NCBI RefSeq assembly: GCF_002440635.1
Contig: NZ_DJUW01000012.1
Location: 1-63,859, forward strand
Reading direction: 5' to 3'
From: Novosphingobium sp. UBA6272
GTDB lineage: Bacteria > Pseudomonadota > Alphaproteobacteria > Sphingomonadales > Sphingomonadaceae
Length of the DNA: 63,859 nt
Shown here: piece by piece, positions 49,012-58,007 of the stretch
Layout of the letters: every line of letters begins with the position of its first letter
Numbering within the stretch: the stretch's first letter is position 1
The notes under the pieces: model-generated
The model's input: only the letters and a program-made list of their open reading frames with translations
What the model was told of the DNA's origin: nothing
Database searches by the model: none
Made by a program: the position numbers and the translations under genes

Positions 49012-51653
49012 CCCGCCAGAACCGCCTTCACTGCCGCAATCGCCTCTGCCGCCTTGTCTCCGTCGGGGCCGCCGCCCTGGGCCATGTCGGGACGACCGCC
49101 GCCGCCCTTGCCGCCCAGCGCTTCGACGCCGGCGCGGACCAGATCGACCGCGCTGACCTTTCCGGTCAGGTCGTCAGTCACCGCCGCAGCGATGCTGGCC
49201 TTGCCCTCATTGACCGCGACAATCGCCGCCACCCCTGAGCCAAGGCGAGACTTGGCCGAATCGAGCAGCCCGCGCAGATCCTTGGGATCGAGCCCTTCGA
49301 GCACCTGGCCCGAGAACTTCACCCCGCCGACTTCCTCATCGGCGGCTTCGGCCTTGGCCGAACCGCCACCCAGTGCCAGCGCCTTCTTGGCTTCGGCCAG
49401 TTCGCGCTCCAGCTTGCGGCGTTCGTCCAGCAGCGCGGCGACGCGGGCCTCGACATCGTCGGGCGTGGTCTTGAGCAGGCTGGCGGCGCTTTTCAGCGCA
49501 TCCTCGCGGGCAATCAGCCATTGCCGCGCGCCCTCACCGGTCAGCGCCTCGATCCGCCGCACGCCGGAGCTGACCGCGCTTTCCGAAACGATCCGGAACA
49601 CCCCGATATCGCCCAGCGCGCGCACGTGGGTGCCGCCGCACAGTTCGGTCGAATAGGTCCGCTCAGGCGTCCTGCCCATCGACAGCACCCGCACTTCATC
49701 GCCATACTTTTCGCCGAACAGCGCCATGGCCCCGGCCGCGATCGCGTCCTCGGGGCTCATCAGCCGGGTTACGACCGGCTCGTTCCCGCGAATCTGGGCG
49801 TTCACTTCAGCCTCGATCACTGTGATGTCCTCGGCCGACAGCGCGGCCGGGTGCGAAAAGTCGAACCGCAACCGATCCGGCGCAACCAGCGAGCCCTTCT
49901 GGGTAACGTGATCGCCCAGTCGGCGGCGCAGCGCCTCGTGCAGCAGGTGCGTGGCGGAGTGGTTGGCGCGGGTCGCATCGCGGCGGGCAACGTCGATATC
50001 GAGCTTGACCATGTCGCCCAGCTTGATCGTCCCAGTCTCAACCCGCGCGTGATGCGCATGAAGTCGGCCCAGCGGCTTGCCGGTGTCAGTCACCGTCAGA
50101 GCCAGGCCATCGGCGCCGCTGATCGTCCCGGCATCGCCCATCTGGCCGCCGCTCTCGCCATAGAACGGGGTCTGGTTGACGATCACGCTGATCGTATCGC
50201 CGGCTGACGCGCTGTCCACTTCCTTGCCGTCCTTGACCAGCGCGACGACCTGCGCCTCCCCAGTGGTGGCGGTGTAGCCAGTGAACTCGGTTGCCCCGGC
50301 GCGTTCGGCGATGTCGAACCAGACTTCCTCATCGGCGGCCTGTCCGCTGCCTTTCCAGGCGGCGCGGGCGGCGGCCTTTTGCTGGGCCATCGCGGCGTCA
50401 TAGCCGGTGCGGTCGATCCCGATCCCGCGCGAACGCAGCGCGTCTTCGGTTAGATCGTACGGAAAGCCGAAAGTGTCATAGAGTTTGAAGGCAACATCGC
50501 CGGGCAGCTCAGCGCCCTCACCCATGCTGCCGGTCGCTTCGTCGAGCAGCTTGAGCCCGTTGGCGAGCGTACGGCGGAACTGCACTTCCTCGCGCTGCAG
50601 GGTTTCCTCGATCAGCGGCTGGGCCCGGCCAAGTTCGGGATAGGCCGCGCCCATTTCGGCGACCAGCGCAGGCACCAGCCGGTGCATCAGAGGGTCCTTC
50701 GCGCCCAGCAGGTGAGCATGGCGCATCGCCCGGCGCATGATCCGGCGCAGCACATAGCCGCGCCCTTCGTTGCTGGGCAGCACGCCATCGGCAAGCAGGA
50801 AGCTGGTCGAGCGCAGGTGATCGGCGATCACCCTGTGACTAGCCTTGGTTTCCCCTTCCGCCTTCACCCCGGTCAGAGCTTCGCTTGCCGCGATCAGTGC
50901 CTTGAAAGTGTCGGTATCGTAATTGTCGGTGACGCCCTGCATTACCGCCGCAATCCGCTCCAGCCCCATGCCGGTGTCGATGCTCGGCTTGGGTAACTCA
51001 CCAACGATTTCGTCCGCAGCCTGTTCGAACTGCATGAACACAAGGTTCCACACTTCGACAAACCGGTCGCCGTCCTCGTCCGGGCTACCCGGGGGACCAC
51101 CGAAGATGTGATCGCCGTGGTCGTAGAAGATCTCGCTGCACGGTCCGCAGGGACCGTCTGACCCCATCGCCCAGAAATTGTCCTTGGTTGGAATGCGGAT
51201 GATCCGCTCTGCCGGCAGGCCCGCGATCTTCTGCCACAGAGCAAAGGCCTCGTCGTCGGTGTGATAGACAGTCACAGTCAGGCGGCTGGGATTGAGGCCC
51301 CATTCCTTGGTCAGCAGGGTCCAGGCATGGGTGATCGCCTGTTCCTTGAAATAGTCGCCAAAGCTGAAGTTGCCCAGCATCTCGAAAAAGGTGTGGTGCC
51401 GCGCGGTATAGCCGACATTGTCGAGATCGTTATGCTTGCCCCCGGCCCGCACGCATTTCTGGCTGCTGGTGGCGCGCGGCACGGCGCGGGTTTCCAGCCC
51501 CGTGAAGACGTTCTTGAACGGCACCATTCCCGCGTTCGTGAACATCAGGGTCGGATCGTTATAGGGCACCAGCGGCGCAGACTGCACCACTTCGTGCCCG
51601 TGCGAGCCGAAGTATTCGAGGAAGGAGCGGCGGATATCGTTCGTCGAGGTCAT
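49008..51653 (-). CDS. alaS: alanine--tRNA ligase
   Basis: An 881-residue class II synthetase. The aminoacylation domain begins TSTNDIRRSFLEYFGSHGHEVV. FTNAGMVPFKNVFTG and HHTFFEMLGNFSFGDYFK are diagnostic. The editing domain has the zinc motif HSATHLLHEAL and the distal CGGTHV; a coiled coil (LDERRKLERELAEAKKAL) and a C-terminal DHHA1-type C-Ala domain with KGGGGRPDMAQGGG follow. The start at 51653 is chosen because the reading frame further upstream is non-homologous. It is coupled to a downstream unknown gene. Confidence 0.96.
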   Translation of the reverse strand: MTSTNDIRRSFLEYFGSHGHEVVQSAPLVPYNDPTLMFTNAGMVPFKNVFTGLETRAVPRATSSQKCVRAGGKHNDLDNVGYTARHHTFFEMLGNFSFGDYFKEQAITHAWTLLTKEWGLNPSRLTVTVYHTDDEAFALWQKIAGLPAERIIRIPTKDNFWAMGSDGPCGPCSEIFYDHGDHIFGGPPGSPDEDGDRFVEVWNLVFMQFEQAADEIVGELPKPSIDTGMGLERIAAVMQGVTDNYDTDTFKALIAASEALTGVKAEGETKASHRVIADHLRSTSFLLADGVLPSNEGRGYVLRRIMRRAMRHAHLLGAKDPLMHRLVPALVAEMGAAYPELGRAQPLIEETLQREEVQFRRTLANGLKLLDEATGSMGEGAELPGDVAFKLYDTFGFPYDLTEDALRSRGIGIDRTGYDAAMAQQKAAARAAWKGSGQAADEEVWFDIAERAGATEFTGYTATTGEAQVVALVKDGKEVDSASAGDTISVIVNQTPFYGESGGQMGDAGTISGADGLALTVTDTGKPLGRLHAHHARVETGTIKLGDMVKLDIDVARRDATRANHSATHLLHEALRRRLGDHVTQKGSLVAPDRLRFDFSHPAALSAEDITVIEAEVNAQIRGNEPVVTRLMSPEDAIAAGAMALFGEKYGDEVRVLSMGRTPERTYSTELCGGTHVRALGDIGVFRIVSESAVSSGVRRIEALTGEGARQWLIAREDALKSAASLLKTTPDDVEARVAALLDERRKLERELAEAKKALALGGGSAKAEAADEEVGGVKFSGQVLEGLDPKDLRGLLDSAKSRLGSGVAAIVAVNEGKASIAAAVTDDLTGKVSAVDLVRAGVEALGGKGGGGRPDMAQGGGPDGDKAAEAIAAVKAVLAG

Positions 51654-51709
51654 GCCGCCGCCGATAAGGCACGGCTGGCCCAGCGGCAAGGCTGGTTTTA
51701 CGGGAAGGA

Positions 51710-52525
51710 TCAGGCCTTGGCCGTGACGATCCAGGCCGCTGCCCCCAGTGCGACGAGGTTGCCACTGCGATGCTGCTCCAGCCAGTCGCGGATCCAGCCC
51801 AGCGCCCGCTCGCGCGCATCGCCATCCAGCGCGCGCAGCGCCGGGGCGGCGGGGCCAATCCGGGTGAAGAGGTTGACTGCATCCGCCACCGGGTCTTCCC
51901 CCACCCCGGCGACATAGGCGAAGTCGGTTTCGGCCATGGCTATGTCCTGCCACCCCGCATCGCCGAGCACGCTGCGGACATGGGCTTCATCGGCAAAGGC
52001 GAACGGGCCGGGCGCAGTCGGATCTGCATTGCCCGGAAGTTCAAGCAGGCTGGCCAGTTCGCTGGCCCAGGCATTGAGCTTTGGGGAACGGAAGCACGAG
52101 AACACCAGTTCGGCCCCAGGGCTCGCAATCTGGCGCAGGTGTGCAAAAGCGGCGCGCGGCGCGTCGAAGAACATCACTCCGTGGCGAGAGATCAGCTTGT
52201 CCGGACGGAACGGTCCCGGCCGCCAAGATCCGGCATCGGCCAGCTCGAAGCGGACGTTGGTATGCCCGGCTGCACGCTGGCGGGCGGCTTCGACCAGGTC
52301 GCTGGATACGTCGACGCCGACCACTTCGGCGCTGTGGTTGCCGCGCGCCACGGCCAGCGACAGTTCGCCGGCACCGCAGCCGATATCGAGCACGCCCTGC
52401 CCCTCGCAGCCGCCGATCCGGGCCAGGAGCCGCTCGGTCAGGCCGGCAAAGGCCCGGTCGGTCAATCGATAGTTCTCGGCCCAGGTGCGGCCGACGGCGT
52501 CCTGCCAGTCTGATCCGGTCGTCAT
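51710..52525 (-). CDS. class I SAM-dependent methyltransferase
   Basis: A 271-residue Rossmann methyltransferase. Motif I is VLDIGCGAGELSLAVARG (about residues 42-59), the acidic loop is VVGVDVSSDLVEAA, and motif post-I is VRFELADA. The rest resembles UbiE/methyltransferase-11-type enzymes with a VFSCFRSPKLNAWASELASL segment. No substrate can be assigned. It precedes alaS by 56 bases and is divergent from the EF-G-like gene. Confidence 0.8.
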   Translation of the reverse strand: MTTGSDWQDAVGRTWAENYRLTDRAFAGLTERLLARIGGCEGQGVLDIGCGAGELSLAVARGNHSAEVVGVDVSSDLVEAARQRAAGHTNVRFELADAGSWRPGPFRPDKLISRHGVMFFDAPRAAFAHLRQIASPGAELVFSCFRSPKLNAWASELASLLELPGNADPTAPGPFAFADEAHVRSVLGDAGWQDIAMAETDFAYVAGVGEDPVADAVNLFTRIGPAAPALRALDGDARERALGWIRDWLEQHRSGNLVALGAAAWIVTAKA

Positions 52526-52687
52526 GCGCCCAAGGCTAGGCCGCGTATTGTTACGGCACAAGCGGCAATCGCCGCGCAAAAATCACTTGCGACTCACCGC
52601 CAACAGGCAGAGCATTTGCCCATTCCCTGCGCCCCGGGCGCGAACGGAGATAGCGCCCGGCGCGCCTCAACCACGAAGGAGGCGACG

Positions 52688-54745
52688 ATGGTGGGCACCC
52701 AAAATGGAGCGAGTGACGGCAGAACAGCAACCCGTGCGGTCGCGCTGGTGGGGCCGGCCGGCACGGGCAAGACCAGCCTGGCGGAGGCACTGCTGTTCGC
52801 CAGTGGCACAATCAACCGCCAGGGCTCTGTCGAAGCCGGATCGAGCATCGGCGATGCCAGTCCCGAAGCCCGGGCCCGCGGCGGCTCCACCGAAGTAAAC
52901 CTCTACCATTTCGACTATCTGGGCGACCGGTTCGCGCTGATCGACGTGCCCGGTGGCCCCGGCTTCGCCGCCGATGGTCTGGCTGCGCTGCAATCGGCCG
53001 ACATGGCGCTGGTGGTGATCGATCCCGCGTCTGAACGCGCGTCACTGGCCGAGCCGATGCTGCGTCAGCTCGACGAACTGGGTGTGCCGCATGCCGTGTT
53101 CGTCAACAAGATCGAACATGCCCGTGCCGGCGGGGTGCGCAACCTGATCGCCGAACTGCAACCGATGAGCCGTGAACCGCTGGCCTTGCGCCAGATCCCG
53201 ATCCGCGAGGGCGAGAGCGTGACCGGCTATGTCGATCTCGCGCTGGAACGGGCCTATCGCTATCGCCCCGGCAAGGAGAGCGAGCGGGTCGAGATTCCCG
53301 GCGAACTGCTGGAGCGCGAGCGGGAAGAGCGCACCCATCTGCTCGAAACGCTGGCAGATTTCGACGATAACCTGCTGGAAGCGCTTCTAATGGACGAGCA
53401 GCCGGACCAGGCTATCGTGATGACCGACCTTGCAGTCGATGTGGCCGAAAACAAGGTGGTGCCGGTCGTACTGGGTTCGGCGCTGAGCGATGGCGGGGTC
53501 CACCGCCTGCTCAAGCTGCTGCGCCACGAAGCGCCCTACCCCGCCGCCGCCGCGCGCCGACTGGGCGTGCAGCAAGGCGGCGCACTGCACGTGTTCAAGA
53601 TTGCCAACGGCGGGGCGATGGGCCGACTCGCACTCGGCCGGGTGCTGGGCAGCGGCCTTGGCGAAGGTGACGAGCTGATCGTGGGCGCGGCCCCTGAACG
53701 GACCGGCTCACTATTCTTCGTCCAGGGCGACAAGACCGCCAAGCAGCAAGCCGCGCGCGAAGGCGATGTGGTAGCTGTGGCCAAGGTCGATGCCGCGCGC
53801 AGCGGGATGATCTTGGGCCGCAAAGGTGCGGCCGTGGCCGAGGCCGGGCTGGTGGCCTATCCACCGCGCAACGCCGCAATCGCGATCACCACCCGCGACC
53901 GCAAGGATGACGTTAAGCTTTCCACCGCGCTGCACCGCCTGTGTGAGGAAGACCCGGCACTGGAATGGCATCAGGACGATGCCAGCCACGAAACCGTGTT
54001 GCGCGGGATCAACGACGATCATCTGGGCGTCGTGATCGGGCGGCTGCAACGGCGCTATGGCGTCGCGGTCGATACCCGCCCGCCGCGGATCGCCTATCGC
54101 GAATCGATCCGCAAACCCGCCGGCGCGCGGGGACGGCACAAGAAGCAGTCGGGTGGACATGGCCAATACGGCGATTGCGTGATCGAGATCCGACCGCTCG
54201 GTCGCGGCGAAGGCTTCGTATTCGAAGACAAAATCACCGGCGGGGCGATTCCCCGGCAATATATCCCGGCGGTCGAAGCCGGGATCAAGGATGCGATGGA
54301 GCGCGGACCGCTGGGCTTTCCGGTGGTCGATGTCGCGGTGACGCTGCTCGATGGATCGTTCCATTCGGTCGACAGCTCCGAACTCGCATTCAGGATCGCC
54401 GGGCGGATGGCCATGGCTGAAGCGCTCGAGAAGGCTGCGGCCTACCTGCTTGAGCCGGTGGTTAAGGTAGCGGTCGATACCCCGGCGGGAACCGGATCGA
54501 AGGCCGGATCGGTGCTGTCGGCCCGGCGCGGCCAGATCCTGGGCCTGTCACCGCATCCCGACTGGGCCCGGTGGGAACGGGTCGAGGCCCTGCTGCCCGA
54601 AAGCGGGCTGCACGGGCTCGACGCGGAACTGCGCTCACTCAGCCAGGGACTGGCAAGCTTTACGGCAACGTTCGATCATCTAGCCGAACTGGGCGGAAAG
54701 CATGCCGACGAGGTGGTGAAGGCGCGCGCCGGGGAGATCCGGTAG
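52688..54745 (+). CDS. elongation factor G-like GTPase
   Basis: A 685-residue translational GTPase-like protein with all EF-G domains. The P-loop is GPAGTGKTSL (usually GHVDAGKTT) and the DxPG motif is DVPGGPGF. The base-specificity motif is NKIE in place of NKxD, which may change guanine affinity. Domain IV contains GGHGQYGDCVIEI, and domain V contains the VAVDTPAGTGSKAGSVLSARRGQILGL segment. AAGGAGG precedes the start. It resembles the spdEF-G/FusA2-like paralogues; a main EF-G must be encoded elsewhere. Confidence 0.87.
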   Translation: MVGTQNGASDGRTATRAVALVGPAGTGKTSLAEALLFASGTINRQGSVEAGSSIGDASPEARARGGSTEVNLYHFDYLGDRFALIDVPGGPGFAADGLAALQSADMALVVIDPASERASLAEPMLRQLDELGVPHAVFVNKIEHARAGGVRNLIAELQPMSREPLALRQIPIREGESVTGYVDLALERAYRYRPGKESERVEIPGELLEREREERTHLLETLADFDDNLLEALLMDEQPDQAIVMTDLAVDVAENKVVPVVLGSALSDGGVHRLLKLLRHEAPYPAAAARRLGVQQGGALHVFKIANGGAMGRLALGRVLGSGLGEGDELIVGAAPERTGSLFFVQGDKTAKQQAAREGDVVAVAKVDAARSGMILGRKGAAVAEAGLVAYPPRNAAIAITTRDRKDDVKLSTALHRLCEEDPALEWHQDDASHETVLRGINDDHLGVVIGRLQRRYGVAVDTRPPRIAYRESIRKPAGARGRHKKQSGGHGQYGDCVIEIRPLGRGEGFVFEDKITGGAIPRQYIPAVEAGIKDAMERGPLGFPVVDVAVTLLDGSFHSVDSSELAFRIAGRMAMAEALEKAAAYLLEPVVKVAVDTPAGTGSKAGSVLSARRGQILGLSPHPDWARWERVEALLPESGLHGLDAELRSLSQGLASFTATFDHLAELGGKHADEVVKARAGEIR

Positions 54746-54793
54746 AGCGGGTTGCGACTGATCGGGAACATCCATCAGTCAGCGCCGACTGTC

Positions 54794-54808
54794 CTGAGCT
54801 TGTCGAAG
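54794..54808. repeat. single arm of the CTTCGACAGGCTCAG repeat
   Basis: CTGAGCTTGTCGAAG differs at one base from the right arm at 9612-9626, and both are followed by CACC. No matching left arm is seen nearby, so this is a solo or decayed copy. It lies in the 177-base gap after the EF-G-like gene, along with a GACTGAT/ATCAGTC hairpin (54756-54780). Confidence 0.65.
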
Positions 54809-54922
54809 CACCGGCCTTCTCTTCGCGCGTCACGCGATTGCGAGGGAAGATAAGAGCAGTCCTCCGACTGCCACAGGGCGGGCAGTTCTCGGGCGCAGTG
54901 GGTCGGCATTTTCGCGCGGCGT

Positions 54923-55309
54923 TCAGTCGATCACACGCACCAAGCGCTGCCAGGGCACTCCGGCCGTCATGGTGCAGCGCGACGCTGAGAGTGCAACGTT
55001 GACCGTGCCGCCCGGCTGGCCGAAACGGAACGGGATGTAAAGCTTGGTCCAGCGCCCGCTGCCATCGGCAAAGGCCTGCCTGGCCAGCGGCTTGATATCG
55101 CCATTGGTGAGCGAAAAGCTGAGCGATTCGCCGGGCACGAAGCCGCTGCCGCGCAGTTCGAGGAACTTGCCGTTGCCGACGATCTGCAGCTCGCAGCCAG
55201 CTTCGCGGGCAAATGCCAGAAGCGGCCAGCCGGACTGGATCGAAGCCATGGCGCTGCCTCCGGAACAGGTCAGGGCAGCCAGCACAAGGAGCATACGCAG
55301 GCGGTTCAT
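54923..55309 (-). CDS. secreted hypothetical protein
   Basis: A 128-residue exported protein. The signal peptide is about residues 1-22 (MLLVLAALTCSGGSAMA). The mature domain is beta-rich: CELQIVGNGKFLELRGSGFVPGESLSFSLTNGDIKPL, then WTKLYIPF and GTVNVALSASRCTM. The two mature cysteines probably form a disulfide. It looks Ig- or carbohydrate-binding-like, but I recognise no family. GGAG precedes the start. It lies downstream of recA on the same strand but separated by 244 bases with hairpins. Confidence 0.6.
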   Translation of the reverse strand: MNRLRMLLVLAALTCSGGSAMASIQSGWPLLAFAREAGCELQIVGNGKFLELRGSGFVPGESLSFSLTNGDIKPLARQAFADGSGRWTKLYIPFRFGQPGGTVNVALSASRCTMTAGVPWQRLVRVID

Positions 55310-55455
55310 CAGGCAGTCTCCAGCATTGATGCGTCCAAGCTAGCGCAAGTCTGCCCTTTCTGTCCGGATGTGATCCGCCCTGCCCCATGCCGGGACAGCC
55401 ATAACAGAACCGGCGCGGGAGCCTTGGGGGAAGGCTCGCCGCGCCGGCCTGTGGT

Positions 55456-55535
55456 TTGGAGGACACCCCGCGGGATACGGGGAACGGGGGTGCCCTCCGT
55501 TCAGTCCCGGAACCGGCAGGCGGGCGGCCTGCCGG
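55456..55535 (-). other. stem-loops downstream of recA
   Basis: Two hairpins occupy the recA 3' region: GGAGGACACCCCG with CGGGGGTGCCCTCC (55456-55498) and a perfect 9-bp stem CCGGCAGGC/GCCTGCCGG (55513-55535). Neither has a T-run on the minus strand. They may end the recA transcript in a factor-assisted way. The remainder of the 244-base gap shows nothing recognisable. Confidence 0.45.
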
Positions 55536-55553
55536 ACCGGAAGCTCTCAGGGA

Positions 55554-56621
55554 TCAGATATCCTCGTCCCCGTCGGGACCGGCCATCATCTCCCCGGCAA
55601 GACCATCGGTTTGGCCGCGAATCGCAGCCTCCAGCCGGTCACAGATCTCGGGATTTTCCTTGAGGTAGGTCTTGGCGTTTTCACGGCCCTGACCAATGCG
55701 GATCGAATCGTAGGAGAACCAGGCGCCCGATTTCTCGACGATCCCGGCCTTGACACCGAGGTCGAGGATCTCGCCGATCTTGGAGATGCCCTGGCCATAC
55801 ATGATGTCGAACTCGACCTGTTTGAACGGCGGGGCGACCTTGTTCTTGACGACCTTCACCCGGGTGGTGTTGCCGACGATCTCATCGCGATCCTTGATCT
55901 GCCCGGTGCGGCGGATGTCGAGCCGGACCGAGGCATAGAACTTGAGCGCATTGCCGCCGGTGGTGGTTTCCGGATTGCCGTACATCACCCCGATCTTCAT
56001 CCGCAGCTGGTTGATGAAGATCACCATGCAGCGCGAACGGCTGATCGAACCGGTCAGCTTGCGCAGCGACTGGCTCATCAAACGGGCCTGAAGGCCAACG
56101 TGGCTATCGCCCATCTCGCCCTCGATTTCGGCGCGGGGAACCAGCGCGGCGACCGAATCGATCACCAGCACGTCGATCGCATTCGAACGGACCAGCGTAT
56201 CGACGATTTCGAGCGCCTGTTCACCGGTATCAGGCTGCGAGACGATCAATTCGTCGATGTCGACGCCGAGCTTCTTGGCATAGACCGGATCGAGTGCGTG
56301 TTCGGCATCGACGAAGGCCGCGGTGCCGCCGTTCTTCTGCGCTTCGGCGATGACATGCAGCGCCAGCGTGGTCTTGCCCGAGCTTTCCGGACCATAGACT
56401 TCGATCACCCGCCCGCGCGGCAGGCCGCCGATGCCCAGCGCGATATCGAGCCCGAGCGAACCGGTGGAGATCGCCTCCACCTCCATCGTTTCCTTCGAGC
56501 CCAGCTTCATCGCTGAACCTTTGCCGAATGCGCGATCAATCTGGGCCAGCGCCGCTTCGAGCGCCTTCTGACGGTCCATGGTTTCCTTGCCTTCCTGAAT
56601 CAGCTTGAGTTGAGCACCCAT
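55554..56621 (-). CDS. recA: recombinase RecA
   Basis: A 355-residue RecA. It drives homologous strand exchange and LexA self-cleavage. Walker A is GPESSGKTTLAL, LVIDSVAALVPRAEIEGEMGD contains Walker B and loop L1, and NQLRMKIGVMYGNPETTTGGNALKFYAS spans loop L2. The C-terminal acidic tail is GPDGDEDI. The start at 56621 is supported by AAGGGGA seven bases upstream. A LexA box lies 74 bases upstream. Confidence 0.98.
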   Translation of the reverse strand: MGAQLKLIQEGKETMDRQKALEAALAQIDRAFGKGSAMKLGSKETMEVEAISTGSLGLDIALGIGGLPRGRVIEVYGPESSGKTTLALHVIAEAQKNGGTAAFVDAEHALDPVYAKKLGVDIDELIVSQPDTGEQALEIVDTLVRSNAIDVLVIDSVAALVPRAEIEGEMGDSHVGLQARLMSQSLRKLTGSISRSRCMVIFINQLRMKIGVMYGNPETTTGGNALKFYASVRLDIRRTGQIKDRDEIVGNTTRVKVVKNKVAPPFKQVEFDIMYGQGISKIGEILDLGVKAGIVEKSGAWFSYDSIRIGQGRENAKTYLKENPEICDRLEAAIRGQTDGLAGEMMAGPDGDEDI

Positions 56622-56694
56622 CGAAGTTCCCCTTGCGTAACCAGCCGACCGGACAGGTCAACTTGCGACTCTGTGTATCGTGTTTGTTCCAACA

Positions 56695-56709
56695 GAACAA
56701 GAGAAGAAC
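56695..56709 (-). promoter_or_regulatory. LexA (SOS) box of recA
   Basis: GAAC-N7-GAAC on the plus strand, i.e. GTTC-N7-GTTC toward recA, exactly the alphaproteobacterial LexA direct-repeat consensus. It begins 74 bases upstream of the recA start codon. An overlapping dyad TGTTC-CAACA-GAACA covers 56685-56699. Confidence 0.9.
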
Positions 56710-56888
56710 GATCACTTTTTGTTCCGAAATGAAGATTGTCGCAGAGTTGGCTTTTGGGATCAGCCTTCGACCTGGGAACCCTTACGTTAAATCAACGCTT
56801 TAGGCGTTGCCCTCGCGTCGACCACCTGACCATACGACGGCCAGTGCGAGAGCGCCAATCGAAAGCTGGGGACTAATCGCGTAGGGAC

Positions 56889-58007
56889 TCAGGCCTTCCG
56901 CCCAGCCAAATCCGCGAACAGGCGTTCATAGCGCCGAGCCATGGCTGCCGCGCTGAACCGTTCTTCGACCCGGCGCTGGCCGGCCGTGGCCATGGCCCTG
57001 CCCAATTCGCCCAGCGCGCGTTCGATTCCAAGGGCCAGCGCGGCAGGATCCTCAGGTGGAAACAGCAGCCCGGTCTGGCCATGATCGACCAGTTGCCGCG
57101 TCCCGGGAATGTCGCTGGCCACCACCGGGCATCCGAGCGCCATGGCTTCCATCATCGCGCGGGGGATGCCCTCGACAAACGATGGCAGCACGAACGCATC
57201 GAACCCGCTCATCCAGGCAAGCCGATCGGGTCGGAACCCGGCGAAGCAGACCTGATCGGCAATCGCCAGGTCGCGGGCCAGCGCCTCCAGCCGGGCCCGC
57301 TCCTCCCCCTCCCCAAGCAGGACCAGGCTGGCATCGGCATGGCCCAGCTGCGCAAAGGCGCGAAGCAAGGTCTCGAGGTTCTTACGCTCGATCAGCTGTC
57401 CGACATAGCCGATCACCGGCCCGCGCTGTTTCAGTGCGGCCAAATCGGGTGGCAGCGGTCCGGCCTCGGCCAGTTCGGTGAGGTCGGTTCCGTTGGGGAT
57501 GTAATGGAGCTTGCGTTTGACTAACGGCACCCGGGCCAGCCCGGCGACGAGATCCTCGGACAAGCCCGCAACCGCGTCAAAGCCCATCAACAGCGCGCGG
57601 TCGAACATTTCATAGGCGGCGACCTTGAGCCCCGCCGCATGGCTCCAGCCGTGAGCCGTGGTCAAGGTTCGCGTGCCGGTCCCCCGCGCGGCGAGCAGGG
57701 TCAACGCATCGGGCTTGTAGCCGTGACTGTGGATCACATCGATCGGCGCATCCTGAAGCAGCTGGCGCAATTGTGGCACCGCGGCCAGCGATAGGCGGCC
57801 GTCGGCACGGATGCGGTGTACTTTCGCCCCAGCGGCCTGGGCCAGATCGAGCAGCGGCGTTTCCGCATCAGGCGAATCGGCGATAACCGCGACGTGGCTT
57901 TCGACCAGCGCCGGATCGAGGTTGCGGACAAGCGCCAGGATCCAGCGCTCGGCCCCGTAAAGCGGACCGCAGCTGGCGAGCTGCAGAACCTTGAGCGGTG
58001 CGCTCAT
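56889..58007 (-). CDS. glycosyltransferase family 4 (GT-B)
   Basis: A 372-residue GT-B enzyme. The N-terminal acceptor domain is glyco_transf_4-like, with SCGPLYGAERWILALVRNL and IDVIHSHGYKPDALTLLAARG. The C-terminal donor domain has VIGYVGQLIERKNLETLLRAF and the E-x7-E motif FVEGIPRAMMEAMALGCPVVASDIPG. Its ATG overlaps the stop of the upstream glycosyltransferase (ATGA). It probably builds exopolysaccharide or a lipid-linked glycan; sugars are unknown. Confidence 0.85.
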   Translation of the reverse strand: MSAPLKVLQLASCGPLYGAERWILALVRNLDPALVESHVAVIADSPDAETPLLDLAQAAGAKVHRIRADGRLSLAAVPQLRQLLQDAPIDVIHSHGYKPDALTLLAARGTGTRTLTTAHGWSHAAGLKVAAYEMFDRALLMGFDAVAGLSEDLVAGLARVPLVKRKLHYIPNGTDLTELAEAGPLPPDLAALKQRGPVIGYVGQLIERKNLETLLRAFAQLGHADASLVLLGEGEERARLEALARDLAIADQVCFAGFRPDRLAWMSGFDAFVLPSFVEGIPRAMMEAMALGCPVVASDIPGTRQLVDHGQTGLLFPPEDPAALALGIERALGELGRAMATAGQRRVEERFSAAAMARRYERLFADLAGRKA

